A stretch of DNA of 64,000 nucleotides from NCBI GenBank assembly GCA_023416735.1, contig JAEZGX010000005.1, forward strand, positions 62,001 through 126,000, in the 5' to 3' direction. Every line of letters begins with the position of its first letter. Position 1 is the first letter of the stretch. Shown in pieces: positions 1-8,946 of this stretch. This DNA comes from Verrucomicrobiota bacterium. Its GTDB lineage: Bacteria; Verrucomicrobiota; Verrucomicrobiia; Opitutales; Opitutaceae. The translations under genes were made by a program, and so were the position numbers. Below the pieces are notes generated by a model. That model was given only the letters and a program-made list of their open reading frames with translations. It ran no database searches and was not told the origin of the DNA.

Positions 1-23
1 AGCCAGAGCCCCGTAGCGCGTTC

Positions 24-1271
24 ATGAATACGGCCGAAACCCCGTTTCCGGGACTCTTTTCCTCGCCGGCGTCAGCAGCGTCCACCCCGCCCGCGGCAGC
101 CGCCCGCCGCCAGGCCACTTACGATAGCATCATCTGCTTCGGAGGCGTGGATTGGTGGTATCACAATCGAGGGCACTACGACCTGCAGATGATGCGGGAG
201 CTCAGTGCCGTCGTGCCGGTGCTCTATGTCAATTCGATCGGAATGCGCTTCAGCGCCCCCGGACAACATTCGCAACTCGCGCGGCGCATCACCCGCAAAC
301 TGCGAAGCGTCCTCCGCGGCTGCGTTCGGGTGAAGGAAGGCTTGTCCGTTTACAGTCCGTTCGCTCCGCCTCTGCGTTTCGGGCGCAATCTGCTGAATCG
401 CACGCTCGCTCTCCAGGTGCGCTCCACCGCGCGCTCGTTAGGTTTTCGCCACCCTCTGGTCTGGGTCGCATGCCCCACCGCCGCCGACGTGATCGGGTTT
501 CTCGACGCGGTCTCAGTCGTTTATCAGCGCACCGACCGCTACGAAGAATACCCGGGCGCGAATCGCTCCCGAGTCGAGGCTCAGGATCTCGCACTCAAAG
601 CTCGCGCCGACGTCACGCTCTTCTGTTCGTCCGCGGTGATGAACGAAGAGCGAGCGCAGTGCCGGCGGGCGTTGTTCGCGGATCACGGCGTCGACTTCTC
701 GCACTTCGCGGGCGCGGGCGATGCGGGAGACCTGCTCCCCGAGCTCGCATCGATTCCGTCACCACGGATTGGATACGTCGGAAATCTCGAGCCGCACCGA
801 GTCGATCATCGCTTGCTCGAGCACATCGCGCGAACCCTCCCCGATATGCATCTCGTGATCGTAGGTCCGGGCACACTCTCACCCACCTTCGCAGCGCTTC
901 CCAACGTGCATCGCTTCGCCCAGCAACCTTATGAGCGGGTCGCCCGGTTCACCTCCGCTTGCGAGGTATTGATCATGCCTTGGTGCAACAACGCGTGGAT
1001 CCGCGCCTGCAATCCAATCAAGCTGAAGGAATATTTAGCCGTCGGGCGGCCTGTGGTCAGCACCGTTTTCGACGAGTTGCAGCGTTACCAGGGCTACGTC
1101 CGCGTCGCTCGCGACTACGACCAATTCGTTGACGCCATTCGCGCCGCCGTCCGCGAGGGCGATGTCCCGCAGCGTCTGCGCGCTCGCGTTGAGCACGAGA
1201 CTTGGTCCGCAAAAGCCAGACTCGTAATCGACACTTTGCGGGACACCTGCGGTTTGCAGGCCGACGCATGA
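24..1271 (+). CDS. Glycosyltransferase, GT-B fold (TuaH-like)
   Basis: This 415-residue protein is probably a cytoplasmic glycosyltransferase acting in surface-polysaccharide assembly. The N-terminal half has the 'FGGVDWWYHNRGHYDLQMMREL' type opening seen in TuaH-like sugar transferases. The C-terminal half has a GT-B nucleotide-sugar region: 'IGYVGNLEPHRVD', 'HLVIVGPG', then 'NPIKLKEYLAVGRPVVST', whose glutamate normally contacts the donor. There is no signal peptide or membrane segment. ATG at 24 is used; no Shine-Dalgarno motif is visible. The stop overlaps the following methyltransferase start by four bases (ATGA), so the two are likely co-translated. Donor and acceptor cannot be read from the sequence. 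Confidence 0.85.
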   Translation: MNTAETPFPGLFSSPASAASTPPAAAARRQATYDSIICFGGVDWWYHNRGHYDLQMMRELSAVVPVLYVNSIGMRFSAPGQHSQLARRITRKLRSVLRGCVRVKEGLSVYSPFAPPLRFGRNLLNRTLALQVRSTARSLGFRHPLVWVACPTAADVIGFLDAVSVVYQRTDRYEEYPGANRSRVEAQDLALKARADVTLFCSSAVMNEERAQCRRALFADHGVDFSHFAGAGDAGDLLPELASIPSPRIGYVGNLEPHRVDHRLLEHIARTLPDMHLVIVGPGTLSPTFAALPNVHRFAQQPYERVARFTSACEVLIMPWCNNAWIRACNPIKLKEYLAVGRPVVSTVFDELQRYQGYVRVARDYDQFVDAIRAAVREGDVPQRLRARVEHETWSAKARLVIDTLRDTCGLQADA

Positions 1272-2017
1272 CCACCCTCCTCTCGTCCGCACCTCGTCCT
1301 CTCATGAATGCCACGACGTCCGCCTCCCCCCGCCGCCTCGACCTGCTGACCAACTACAGTAATCCTCGGTCGCTCGGCTTCCGATTTCGCGCCCGTCGAA
1401 TTGGTCCGCTGGTGCGGCTGATCGAACACACGTTCCAGCATCACGGCGAAGTAAAGATCCTCGATGTCGGCGGACGGAAAACCTATTGGGACATCCTGCC
1501 CAAAGACTTCCTTCGCGAAAATCGCGCCCGCGTCACCTTGCTCAATTTGCCGTGCGATCTCCAAGGGCAGGACGACTCGATTTTTACTCATGCTACGGGA
1601 AACGCCTGTGACATGTCCGAGTTCGGCGACGACTATTTCCACATCGTTCACTCCAACTCCGTCATCGAGCACGTCGGCGGTTGGCCACAGATGAAGCAAT
1701 TTGCGCAGGAGGTGCGACGTGTAGCGCCGCACCTCTATGTGCAAACCCCGTATTATTGGTTTCCGGTCGAACCGCATTACCTGACGCCGTTCTTCCACTG
1801 GCTTCCGAAGCCGTTCCAAGTGCGCCTGCTGCGTAGTTTCACCCTCGGAAACCGCGGACGCGCCGCGAACCTCGACGACGCGCTGATGAAACTAGAAGAC
1901 GCTCCGCGCATGTTGGACCTTAAATCATTCAAGCTCCTCTTTCCCGACTGCCGCATCCTGAAGGAGCGCTTCCTCCTGCTCACCAAATCACTGATCGCGG
2001 TCCGCGGTCCTGCCTGA
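1268..2017 (+). CDS. SAM-dependent methyltransferase (class I, type 11-like)
   Basis: A 249-residue class I methyltransferase. Motif I is 'VKILDVGGRKTYWDIL'; an acidic loop and the post-I segment 'DYFHIVHSNSVIEHVGGW' follow. The start is the ATG overlapping the upstream stop (ATGA) rather than a start further upstream in the same frame, because the overlap is the dominant gene junction in this island; a second ATG lies 36 bases later. With the glycosyltransferase before it, it probably methylates a glycan or lipid-linked sugar, but the substrate is inferred from context only. The C-terminus ('YYWFPVEPHYLTPFFHWLP') looks like the variable acceptor-binding part. Confidence 0.8.
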   Translation: MTTLLSSAPRPLMNATTSASPRRLDLLTNYSNPRSLGFRFRARRIGPLVRLIEHTFQHHGEVKILDVGGRKTYWDILPKDFLRENRARVTLLNLPCDLQGQDDSIFTHATGNACDMSEFGDDYFHIVHSNSVIEHVGGWPQMKQFAQEVRRVAPHLYVQTPYYWFPVEPHYLTPFFHWLPKPFQVRLLRSFTLGNRGRAANLDDALMKLEDAPRMLDLKSFKLLFPDCRILKERFLLLTKSLIAVRGPA

Positions 2018-2141
2018 CGCTCGCGGCATAAAACTATTCCGCCGCTTTATGCACCGGCGCTGTATCCACAATTCCGAGTCATAAACACACGCATCTGGAA
2101 CTATATTGAACTTTATCGGTGCCGCCGAATCCCACGGAGCA

Positions 2142-3974
2142 ATGAGCAAGCCGATTATTCCGAATCCTCTGCGAGTTTTGATCCTCGCACTCCTGCTTTC
2201 AGCTCTATCGTCTCCCGCGCTTTTCGGCGCCAAAAGTATCAGCCAGTTCGGCATCACCTGGACCTTCGATCGCGACTATCCCAGCGGCCAATTCGCCAAC
2301 GGTGACTATTGGGTCGTCGGTCCCGTGACGATTGTCTCCATCTCTCCACGATCAGTCGCCCACGGCGGTATTACCATGCACGGCTCAATGGTGAACCCCT
2401 ATGTCAACGACGCCCAGGCCTACGATAGCCGAATAAAAAACAACCGCTTCGCGCCCGACAAGAACGTCGCCGCTCGCATGCCGCTCCGTCTCAACCCGGG
2501 ATCGTCTCTTCTCTCCTCCGAAAGTTTCCTCCATCATTCGCAAGGCGATAAACCGCAGCTCAAAACCGTCGCCATCCTCACTGTGCTGGCCAGCCCGGCG
2601 CCGAACGGCGCCTTTCGCCCCCCACCCGTCGGATCCGACAAAACACTTCGCTGGCATAAATCCCAACTCAACTATAGGAAGCTCCGCTCCCTCCGCCGCG
2701 TCGCGCACACGCCGAAGCTTTCCATCGTCGAGCACGCGTTCCAGCGCCCTTGGATCGAACAAGGCACGACGTGGATCTCGCGTTATCTTCATCCCGCCGA
2801 CAACCAACCGGCCTACGGGCGCGAAATCGCGCACACCCTCGCGCTCGGCCTGCTCTCGCTCCAGCTCGACTATAGCGATCGAGAAAAAGAGACGCTTCTC
2901 GTCCGCCTCGTTCAATACGGCATCGATGTTTACGGCTCCGCCCGCATGGGCGGTGTCTGGCCTGCAGGCGGCGGTCACAACCACGGCCGCAAAATGCCGC
3001 TCCTGCTCGCCGGCGCCGTGCTCGGCGATCGCGACATGCTCGCGTATGCAGACGGTCGCAAGTTGCTGTTTCAGGAGGATCGCCAGACGTTCTACGTGAC
3101 CCAGGCCGACGTCGGTCGTCCGCTCTACGTTGCCGATGGGCGACCGCGCGAAATCTACCGCGCCAGCGACGTTGGCATCGCCGAGTGGGGCGAGAAACAT
3201 TTCCCCGAGCCGCGGTGGGATGGCCGCAATTGGAACAGTTACTACCGCACCATCGCGGGTTCTTCCACCATCGGACACGTGCTAACGGCACGATTGATGG
3301 GACTTGCCGAAACGTGGAATTGGCCCGCTGCGTTCGACTACTACGATCGCTATTGGGCTCACGAGCATCGCAACGCTTCCCGCGGCGCCAACTGTATCCA
3401 ACCTTTCGTCGCCGCAATGTGGTCCGCTTATCGGCACGCCACACCGGCGAAGCTCTCCGACGATAACGTCGCCACGCCGATCTGGCATAACCTGAGCCTT
3501 TCGCCCACGAACCGCGCCTTCACGATCTCCTTCGATCTGCTTCCTTCGATCAATAATATGGACGGTGTCGTCGGCGTTTCATCCGGCGCTGCGCAGGAAA
3601 CAGGCGATCTCGTCGCGGCCGTGCGGCTCGCCCCCTCGGGGCTCTTTGAAGCTCTCGATCACTCTTCGTTTCGCTCCGCGCTCCGGGTTCCCTACTCCGC
3701 CGGTCAGCGTTACCGCGTCACCCTGTCGCTCGATCCTCTCTCCCGAAAATACTCCGTCGCGATCACCCCACCCACCGGCCGCACCGCTCTTCTTGCGAGC
3801 AACTGGAACTTTCGTTCCCGCTCCCCCTTCCCCACGCCCCTCGATAATCTCGGCTTTCAATCGCGCACCGGTTACCACGCCGTTCTCAACGTCGGCACCC
3901 AAGCAGCGCAACCTTCCCAGCCCCCGCGACCGTCCCACCATCCCTGGTCTTCGGACAGTAACCACGTCGACTAG
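2142..3974 (+). CDS. Secreted protein of unknown function, shorter paralogue
   Basis: A 610-residue exported protein with an N-terminal signal peptide (basic start, hydrophobic 'VLILALLLSALSSPALFGA'). I do not recognise the family. It is a clear paralogue of the protein at 4594-6921: both begin the mature region with 'GITWTFDRDYPSGQFANGDYWVVGPV' and share the helical segment around 'TYGREIAHTLALGLLSLQL' and 'QYGIDVYGSARMG'. A C-terminal beta-rich module of about 140 residues starts near 'VATPIWHN'. It ends soon after that module in a Pro-rich tail, whereas the paralogue carries a second module copy. ATG 2142 is preferred over an upstream TTG because it starts the signal peptide and has GGAG just before it. 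The abrupt end next to a transposase remnant suggests truncation. Confidence 0.75.
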   Translation: MSKPIIPNPLRVLILALLLSALSSPALFGAKSISQFGITWTFDRDYPSGQFANGDYWVVGPVTIVSISPRSVAHGGITMHGSMVNPYVNDAQAYDSRIKNNRFAPDKNVAARMPLRLNPGSSLLSSESFLHHSQGDKPQLKTVAILTVLASPAPNGAFRPPPVGSDKTLRWHKSQLNYRKLRSLRRVAHTPKLSIVEHAFQRPWIEQGTTWISRYLHPADNQPAYGREIAHTLALGLLSLQLDYSDREKETLLVRLVQYGIDVYGSARMGGVWPAGGGHNHGRKMPLLLAGAVLGDRDMLAYADGRKLLFQEDRQTFYVTQADVGRPLYVADGRPREIYRASDVGIAEWGEKHFPEPRWDGRNWNSYYRTIAGSSTIGHVLTARLMGLAETWNWPAAFDYYDRYWAHEHRNASRGANCIQPFVAAMWSAYRHATPAKLSDDNVATPIWHNLSLSPTNRAFTISFDLLPSINNMDGVVGVSSGAAQETGDLVAAVRLAPSGLFEALDHSSFRSALRVPYSAGQRYRVTLSLDPLSRKYSVAITPPTGRTALLASNWNFRSRSPFPTPLDNLGFQSRTGYHAVLNVGTQAAQPSQPPRPSHHPWSSDSNHVD

Positions 3975-4001
3975 GATAACGGCGCGGCGCTTTCGCCCGC
4001 G

Positions 4002-4505
4002 TTGAATACACCCGATCCCAAGCTCACGCCGCGACCGATCAGCGACGAACTCTGGTCCGCCGTGGAACCACTTCTTCCCGCCCCGACCCGTGCTGAGGGA
4101 CAGACGTTTCAACGTCGTCCCGGAGGCGGTCGGAAGCCGATCCCTGCGCGTCAGGCGTTCGAAGCGATCCTGCACGTGCTTCGCACCGGCACGCCCTGGA
4201 AAGAACTTCCGACGACGCTTGGCAGCCCCTCCGCGATTCACCGGAGGTTCGACCAATGGCACGCCTCCGGCCTCTTCTTCCGCCTCTGGCAGGCCGGCCT
4301 CGCAGAGCACGTGGAGCTCGAAGGCATTCCGTGGGAATGGCGGCTAAAAAACGGCTCGGAATCCATCGGAACTATTCCGTCAGATCCTGTTCACAGCCCC
4401 GTCTCCGCTTCTTTGATACAGCCGCGTTCGTGGCATCCTTCCTTCGTCCGCCGCCGGCAACGACGCCCCGGTGGCCACTCCCGCTCCCCCTTTATTTCGG
4501 GATAA
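4002..4505 (+). pseudogene. IS5-family transposase remnant (N-terminal DUF4096 part)
   Basis: The reading frame encodes the N-terminal domain of an IS4/IS5-type transposase: 'ISDELWSAVEPLLP', 'GGGRKPIPARQAFEAILHVLRTGTPWKELP', then 'RRFDQWHASGLFFRLWQAGL'. Similarity stops near 'EGIPWEWRLKNGSES' (about 4360). The rest of the frame is low-quality Ser/Arg/Pro sequence, and no DDE catalytic core follows. It is therefore a decayed insertion-sequence fragment, not a working element. I could not identify terminal inverted repeats or a target duplication. It lies exactly between two paralogous secreted proteins and may have cut the 3' end of the first. Confidence 0.75.
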
Positions 4506-4556
4506 GATGTGATTAGTAATCAACGAGTAAAATCCTATAACGACCCTGCAGTTTAG

Positions 4557-4565
4557 TTGAACTTT
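4557..4565 (+). promoter_or_regulatory. Conserved 9-mer upstream of the paralogous secreted gene
   Basis: TTGAACTTT occurs here, 37 bases before the ATG at 4594, and again at 2106-2114, 36 bases before the ATG of the first paralogue. It may be a shared -35-like or leader element, or simply sequence conserved from the duplication. No convincing -10 element at standard spacing was found. Confidence 0.3.
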
Positions 4566-4593
4566 TTCCCTCCATCGCCGTTCACATCCGGCG

Positions 4594-6921
4594 ATGATAC
4601 TAGGAATCCTTAAGAAAAAGGCCGGACTGCTGGTCGCGGCAATTACCCTAAAGGCGATCGCGTCGACCGCGGCCTTCGGGGCAACTTCAATCACCCAATT
4701 TGGGATTACGTGGACGTTCGACCGTGACTATCCCTCGGGCCAGTTCGCCAATGGCGACTATTGGGTTGTCGGCCCGGTAAAGATCACATCGATCTCGCCC
4801 CGCTCCACCACGAGCGGCGGTGTCACGATGCACGGCTCGATGATCAATCCAGCTGTCAACAGCACCCAAGGCTACGACAGCCGCATCAAGAACAACGCAT
4901 TTGTCGCCACCCTCAACGCGGCTCGCTCGTTCCCGTTGGTCGTTCAACCGGGCTCCTCGCTCGTTTCATCGAAGAGCTACGCGACGTGGGCCACGGGCGA
5001 TAATCCGCAGCTCGAAACGCTCGCCATCCTCACCGTCCTCGATCGCGCAGCTCCGGCCGGAAGTTTCCGTCCGCCTCCGGTCGGCTCCGACAAGTCGCTG
5101 AAGTGGAACAAGAGTCAGCTCGACTATTCGAAACTCCGCTCACTGCCCGTCGTCGCCAACACGCCTTCGCTCGCTTCCGTCGAAGCCCTCTTCGAGAAGC
5201 CGTGGAATGAACAGACCACCACGTGGGTGGGCCGTTACATGCACGCGGGCGGCAACCAGCCGACCTACGGCCGCGAAATCGCTCACGCCCTGGCGAAGGG
5301 CCTCCTCTCGCTGCAGCTCAACTACAGCAATGCGCAAAAGGAAAAACTCCTCGTCCGCATGGTCCAATACGGCATCGACGTTTACGGCTCCGCCCGTCTC
5401 GGAGCCATCTGGCCCGCGGGCGGCGGTCACAATCAAGGTCGTAAGATGCCCATGCTCCTCGCCGGCGCCGTGTTGAAGGATGCCAACATCCTCGCCCAAG
5501 CCGATGGTCGAAAGAACCTTCGCTTCCAGGAAGACCGCCAGATTTGGTATGTCACTCAAGCCGACGTGGGCCGCGTGCTCTACACCGCCGACGGTCGCCC
5601 GCGCGAACGCTATATTCAATCCGACGTCGGCATGGCCGAATGGGGCGAACAACACGCCGAAGATCCGCGCCGCGACGGTCGCAACTGGAATGCCTACTAC
5701 CGCACGGTCGCCGGCGCCAGCCTCGTTGGTCACGTGCTCACCGCTCGCTTGATGGGTCTCCAAAGCGCTTGGAACTGGCCCGCGACGTTCGACTACTACG
5801 ATCGCTATTGGGCGATGGAAAATGGCGGCGCCAGCAACGGCTCGAACTCCATTCAACTCCAGGTCGCTTCGATGTGGCGCGCTTATCGCCACGCCACTCC
5901 GGCCGACATCAAGGAAGAACAAGTCGCAACGAAGATCTGGGAAAACACATCCATCGCGTCCCAATCCGGCACGTTCACGCTGTCGTTCGAAGCCATGCCC
6001 TCGGCCAACAAAATGGACGGCGTCATCGGCTTCTCCAACGGTGCGGCTGATGCCTACACCGATCTCGCCGGCGCCGTCCGCTTCGCGCCGAGCGGCTATA
6101 TCGACGTTCGCAACGGCGGCGGTTTCCAAGCCTCCGCGGCGTTTCCTTACTCACCCGGTGTGCGCTATCGCTTCACCCTGTCGGTCGATATCGCCGCCAA
6201 GCGCTACTCCGTCACGGTCGCCGCTCCCGGCGGTTCCGCGGTCCGCATCGCCGATCGCTATCAGTTCCGCACCGAACAGTCCAAGGTAATCACGATCAAC
6301 AACGTCGGTTACTTTGCCCTCACCGGCGCGCATGCTGTGCTCGATCTTGGCGTCGAGTCCGCAATCGCCCCGACTCCGGCTCCCGCACCGGCTCCCACAC
6401 CGGCCCCGGCTCCTGCACCGGCCCCCGCGCCTGCGCCTGCGCCGAGCACCGGCACCAGCCAGATCTTCACCAGCAAGACCAGCTCGGCCTCGTGGCAGAA
6501 CGCGTCGTTCTCGCCCATCACCGGCAAAGCCACGATCTCGTTCGACATGGTCGCGCCCACCGCGCCGATCGACACCATCACCGGCATCAGCAACGGAGCG
6601 CCCAGTGCTTACGCCGATCTCGCGGTCGCTCTCCGCTTCGCGCCGAACGGCATCATTGACGCCATCAACTCGGGCAGCTGGTCGAAGGTGAACAGCATCA
6701 AATACGTCGCGGGCAAATCCTACAAGGTTACGCTCACGATCGACGTCGCCACGCGCCGCTACTCGGCCACGGTGACGCCGGCCGGCGGCTCCGCGGTTAC
6801 ACTCGCTTCGAACTTCGCCTTCCGTTCGTCGCAAGCGTCGGTCAAGCAGCTCAACAACTTCGCGCTCTTCGCGGCCAAAGGTAAGCACACGGTCTCCAAC
6901 GTGTCGCTGAAGACCAACTAA
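4594..6921 (+). CDS. Secreted protein of unknown function, longer paralogue with duplicated C-terminal module
   Basis: A 775-residue exported protein with signal peptide 'KKKAGLLVAAITLKAIASTAAFGA'. The mature N-terminal part and the central helical region match the protein at 2142-3974 closely. The C-terminal part has two copies of a beta-rich module of about 140-155 residues, near residues 445-590 and 618-775. Both contain the pattern 'F(D/E)...G.SNGA..AY.DLA.A.RFAP.G.ID', ending in a 'Y.vT(v/l)....GGSA' strand. A 26-residue Ala-Pro linker separates them. No catalytic motif is recognised; a carbohydrate-binding or structural cell-surface role is possible but not shown. A strong intrinsic terminator follows the stop codon, so it is probably a single transcription unit. 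Confidence 0.8.
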   Translation: MILGILKKKAGLLVAAITLKAIASTAAFGATSITQFGITWTFDRDYPSGQFANGDYWVVGPVKITSISPRSTTSGGVTMHGSMINPAVNSTQGYDSRIKNNAFVATLNAARSFPLVVQPGSSLVSSKSYATWATGDNPQLETLAILTVLDRAAPAGSFRPPPVGSDKSLKWNKSQLDYSKLRSLPVVANTPSLASVEALFEKPWNEQTTTWVGRYMHAGGNQPTYGREIAHALAKGLLSLQLNYSNAQKEKLLVRMVQYGIDVYGSARLGAIWPAGGGHNQGRKMPMLLAGAVLKDANILAQADGRKNLRFQEDRQIWYVTQADVGRVLYTADGRPRERYIQSDVGMAEWGEQHAEDPRRDGRNWNAYYRTVAGASLVGHVLTARLMGLQSAWNWPATFDYYDRYWAMENGGASNGSNSIQLQVASMWRAYRHATPADIKEEQVATKIWENTSIASQSGTFTLSFEAMPSANKMDGVIGFSNGAADAYTDLAGAVRFAPSGYIDVRNGGGFQASAAFPYSPGVRYRFTLSVDIAAKRYSVTVAAPGGSAVRIADRYQFRTEQSKVITINNVGYFALTGAHAVLDLGVESAIAPTPAPAPAPTPAPAPAPAPAPAPAPSTGTSQIFTSKTSSASWQNASFSPITGKATISFDMVAPTAPIDTITGISNGAPSAYADLAVALRFAPNGIIDAINSGSWSKVNSIKYVAGKSYKVTLTIDVATRRYSATVTPAGGSAVTLASNFAFRSSQASVKQLNNFALFAAKGKHTVSNVSLKTN
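6367..6444 (+). repeat. Ala-Pro low-complexity linker
   Basis: A 78-base repetitive GC-rich stretch encodes alternating Ala-Pro (with occasional Thr) residues joining the two C-terminal modules of the secreted protein. Such linkers are typical spacers in exported multidomain proteins. The repeat is prone to slippage. Confidence 0.85.
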
Positions 6922-6947
6922 CCGCACGTTTCCTTCGCGCTGACACC

Positions 6948-6977
6948 AGCGGGGTCCTTCGGGACCCCGCTTTTTTT
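6948..6977 (+). terminator. Intrinsic terminator with C(UUCG)G tetraloop
   Basis: A perfect 10-bp stem (6948-6957 with 6962-6971) is closed by a UUCG tetraloop on a C-G pair and followed by seven T residues (6971-6977). It lies 26 bases after the stop of the secreted protein gene. This is the clearest intrinsic terminator in the polysaccharide island and separates the secreted paralogues from the polymer genes that follow. Confidence 0.95.
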
Positions 6978-7034
6978 GCATGGTTGGAAGGCCCTCGCTC
7001 CGAAGCGGCATCCCTTCCCTTCGCCGGCTCCACG

Positions 7035-8345
7035 ATGAACGGCCCTCTTCTCCTTCTCACGCTCGGGCTCGTTTTCGCGCAGTTCGCTTTGCCGCGTCGC
7101 CTCGCGTTCGTGCCACTGCTGATCGCGGCGTGCCACACGCCTTACTACGCCACCATCGGCGGACAGTTCAGCGCCGTTCGGCTCGTGCTGCTCGCGGGTT
7201 TGTTCCGCGCCGTCTTTGCCGGCTTGGTCGATTGGCATCCGCGCAAACCGCTCGATCTCCTGATGGCCGCGTGGAGCGCAATCGCACTCCTAAGCGCGTT
7301 CGGCCATGAAACAGGGAATCCGTTCACCTATCGCGCCGGTCTCGTTCTGAACGTTTTCGGCACCTACCTCTACGGTCGCTGCTATCTCCGCGAGCCGGCG
7401 GATTTCGCCCAGCTGATCCGCGCGACCGCCATTGTGCTGGTTCCTCTTGCCGCGCTGTTGACGCTTGAAGCGGTCACCGGCGCGAACAGCTACTCCGCGA
7501 TCGGCAGCCGCTTCAGCTTCGCGATCACGCGCGACGATCAAAACCGCGCCATGGGTCCGTTCGGAACCCCCATCCTCGCCGGCACGATCGGCGCCGTGTG
7601 CTTCCCGCTCTTCATCGCCATCTGGCGCAATCACCGCCGCACCGCGTTTCTCGGGATCGTCTCAAGTTTCGCGATCATCAGCGCATCCGCTTCGAGCGGA
7701 CCCATCGGCACCTTTCTGCTCGGCTCCGGCGCGCTGTTCCTGTGGCGGTGGCGCGCCTCGCTCGGGAAAGTGAAACTCGCCGCGATCGCGTTCATTTGCG
7801 TCATCCAACTCTTCCGCGAGCGCTCCGTCCTCTACTTGATCGCGATTATCGACTTCGTTGGCGGCAGCACCGGCTGGCATCGCTCCCGCCTCCTTGAGAG
7901 TTCCATCGAGCATCTCGACGAATGGTGGTTCATGGGCACCGACTTCACCCGACACTGGATGCCCTACGGACTCCCGTCGGTTCCCGAGCACTGCGACCTC
8001 ACGAGCTACTACGTTCACCTTGGCGTCATCGGCGGACTTCCCCTGACGCTCACTCTCGTCGGCATCCTTTTCCGTTCTTTCAGCCTGCTTGGCCATCGCA
8101 TGCGCCAGATGCGGACAACAGACGATCCAAACGAACTGCTGCTCTGGTGCGCAGGATGCACCTTCTTCGCTCACACGATCACGTTCTTCACCATCTCCTA
8201 CTTCGACCAGCTCTACGTGTTCTTTTATCTCCTGGTCGCCGCCGTGCCGTGCCTCGTGCGGCGGCCTTCCTCCGAGCCGGTGATCCTCACGCCTCCACCC
8301 GCCCTGTTTCAGGAGCCGGAGCTGCCTGTATTGAATTCTCGGTGA
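7035..8345 (+). CDS. O-antigen ligase/polymerase-like membrane protein (Wzy/WaaL type)
   Basis: A polytopic inner-membrane protein of 436 residues with about ten hydrophobic segments. Between the later segments is a large periplasmic loop ('FVGGSTGWHRSRLLESSIEHLDEWWFMGTDF' through 'TSYYVHLGVIGGLP'), the layout of the Wzy_C/O-antigen ligase superfamily. These enzymes polymerise or ligate undecaprenyl-linked polysaccharide at the periplasmic face. Polymerase and ligase cannot be told apart from sequence. ATG 7035 is chosen over an upstream TTG (6984) because the latter almost touches the terminator and adds a non-hydrophobic tail. Confidence 0.75.
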   Translation: MNGPLLLLTLGLVFAQFALPRRLAFVPLLIAACHTPYYATIGGQFSAVRLVLLAGLFRAVFAGLVDWHPRKPLDLLMAAWSAIALLSAFGHETGNPFTYRAGLVLNVFGTYLYGRCYLREPADFAQLIRATAIVLVPLAALLTLEAVTGANSYSAIGSRFSFAITRDDQNRAMGPFGTPILAGTIGAVCFPLFIAIWRNHRRTAFLGIVSSFAIISASASSGPIGTFLLGSGALFLWRWRASLGKVKLAAIAFICVIQLFRERSVLYLIAIIDFVGGSTGWHRSRLLESSIEHLDEWWFMGTDFTRHWMPYGLPSVPEHCDLTSYYVHLGVIGGLPLTLTLVGILFRSFSLLGHRMRQMRTTDDPNELLLWCAGCTFFAHTITFFTISYFDQLYVFFYLLVAAVPCLVRRPSSEPVILTPPPALFQEPELPVLNSR

Positions 8346-8355
8346 CACATCCGTC

Positions 8356-8946
8356 ATGCGTATCCGCGGCTTCTTGAACGCGCACCGCTGGTGGCTTCGC
8401 GTCCGCGCAAAGGTTTTCACTTTCCTTTGTCACGGCGACTTCCGGCAACTGGGCCCGCGCTCGTCGTTATCCCTTCCCCTCCGGCTGCACGGCACCGAGC
8501 ACATCGAAGTCGGCGCCGGCGTCTTCGTTGGCCCCAACTCCTGGCTGGAGGTGATCGCCGCCGAAGAGCGTCGCTCGCAACCCGCGATTCGGATCGGTGA
8601 TGGGGTTTCCATCGCTGGATTTTGCACCATCACCTCGCGCACCAGCGTCATCATCGAGCGCGACGTCCTGATCGCGCGCTACGCCTACATCTCGGATCAC
8701 ACCCACGCGCACACCGCGCAGGATCTTCCCATCAAGGCCCAGGGTATCACGGATGTCGCACCCGTTCGGATACGCGAAGGCGCCTGGCTCGGACAAAATG
8801 TGATCGTCTGTCCGGGCGTCACCATCGGGCGAAACGCCGTCGTTGGCGCAAACTCCGTCGTGAAGAGCGACGTTCCCGATTTCTGCGTGGCGGTCGGCGC
8901 CCCGGCCCGCGTCGTCCGCTGCAATTTTCCCACCCCTGTCACATGA
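8356..8946 (+). CDS. Left-handed beta-helix (hexapeptide) acyltransferase
   Basis: A 196-residue WbbJ/WecH-like O-acetyltransferase. Hexapeptide-repeat strands include 'IEVGAGVFVGPNSWLEV', 'IRIGDGVSIAGFCTITS' and the C-terminal pair 'EGAWLGQNVIVCPGVTIGRNAVVGANSVVKSDVPDF', ending 'VAVGAPARVVR'. The 'SDHTHAH' segment carries the likely catalytic histidine. It probably acetylates a sugar of the surface glycan in the cytoplasm, with acetyl-CoA as donor. Its stop overlaps the next glycosyltransferase start by four bases (ATGA). Confidence 0.85.
   Translation: MRIRGFLNAHRWWLRVRAKVFTFLCHGDFRQLGPRSSLSLPLRLHGTEHIEVGAGVFVGPNSWLEVIAAEERRSQPAIRIGDGVSIAGFCTITSRTSVIIERDVLIARYAYISDHTHAHTAQDLPIKAQGITDVAPVRIREGAWLGQNVIVCPGVTIGRNAVVGANSVVKSDVPDFCVAVGAPARVVRCNFPTPVT

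Noticed and set aside
4002..4505. Intact mobile element
   Set aside because: Only the N-terminal domain is present; the DDE core is missing and no terminal inverted repeats were found.
2142..6921. PEP-CTERM/exosortase-sorted secreted proteins
   Set aside because: Neither paralogue ends in a PEP motif followed by a membrane helix and a basic tail, and no exosortase gene is in the window.
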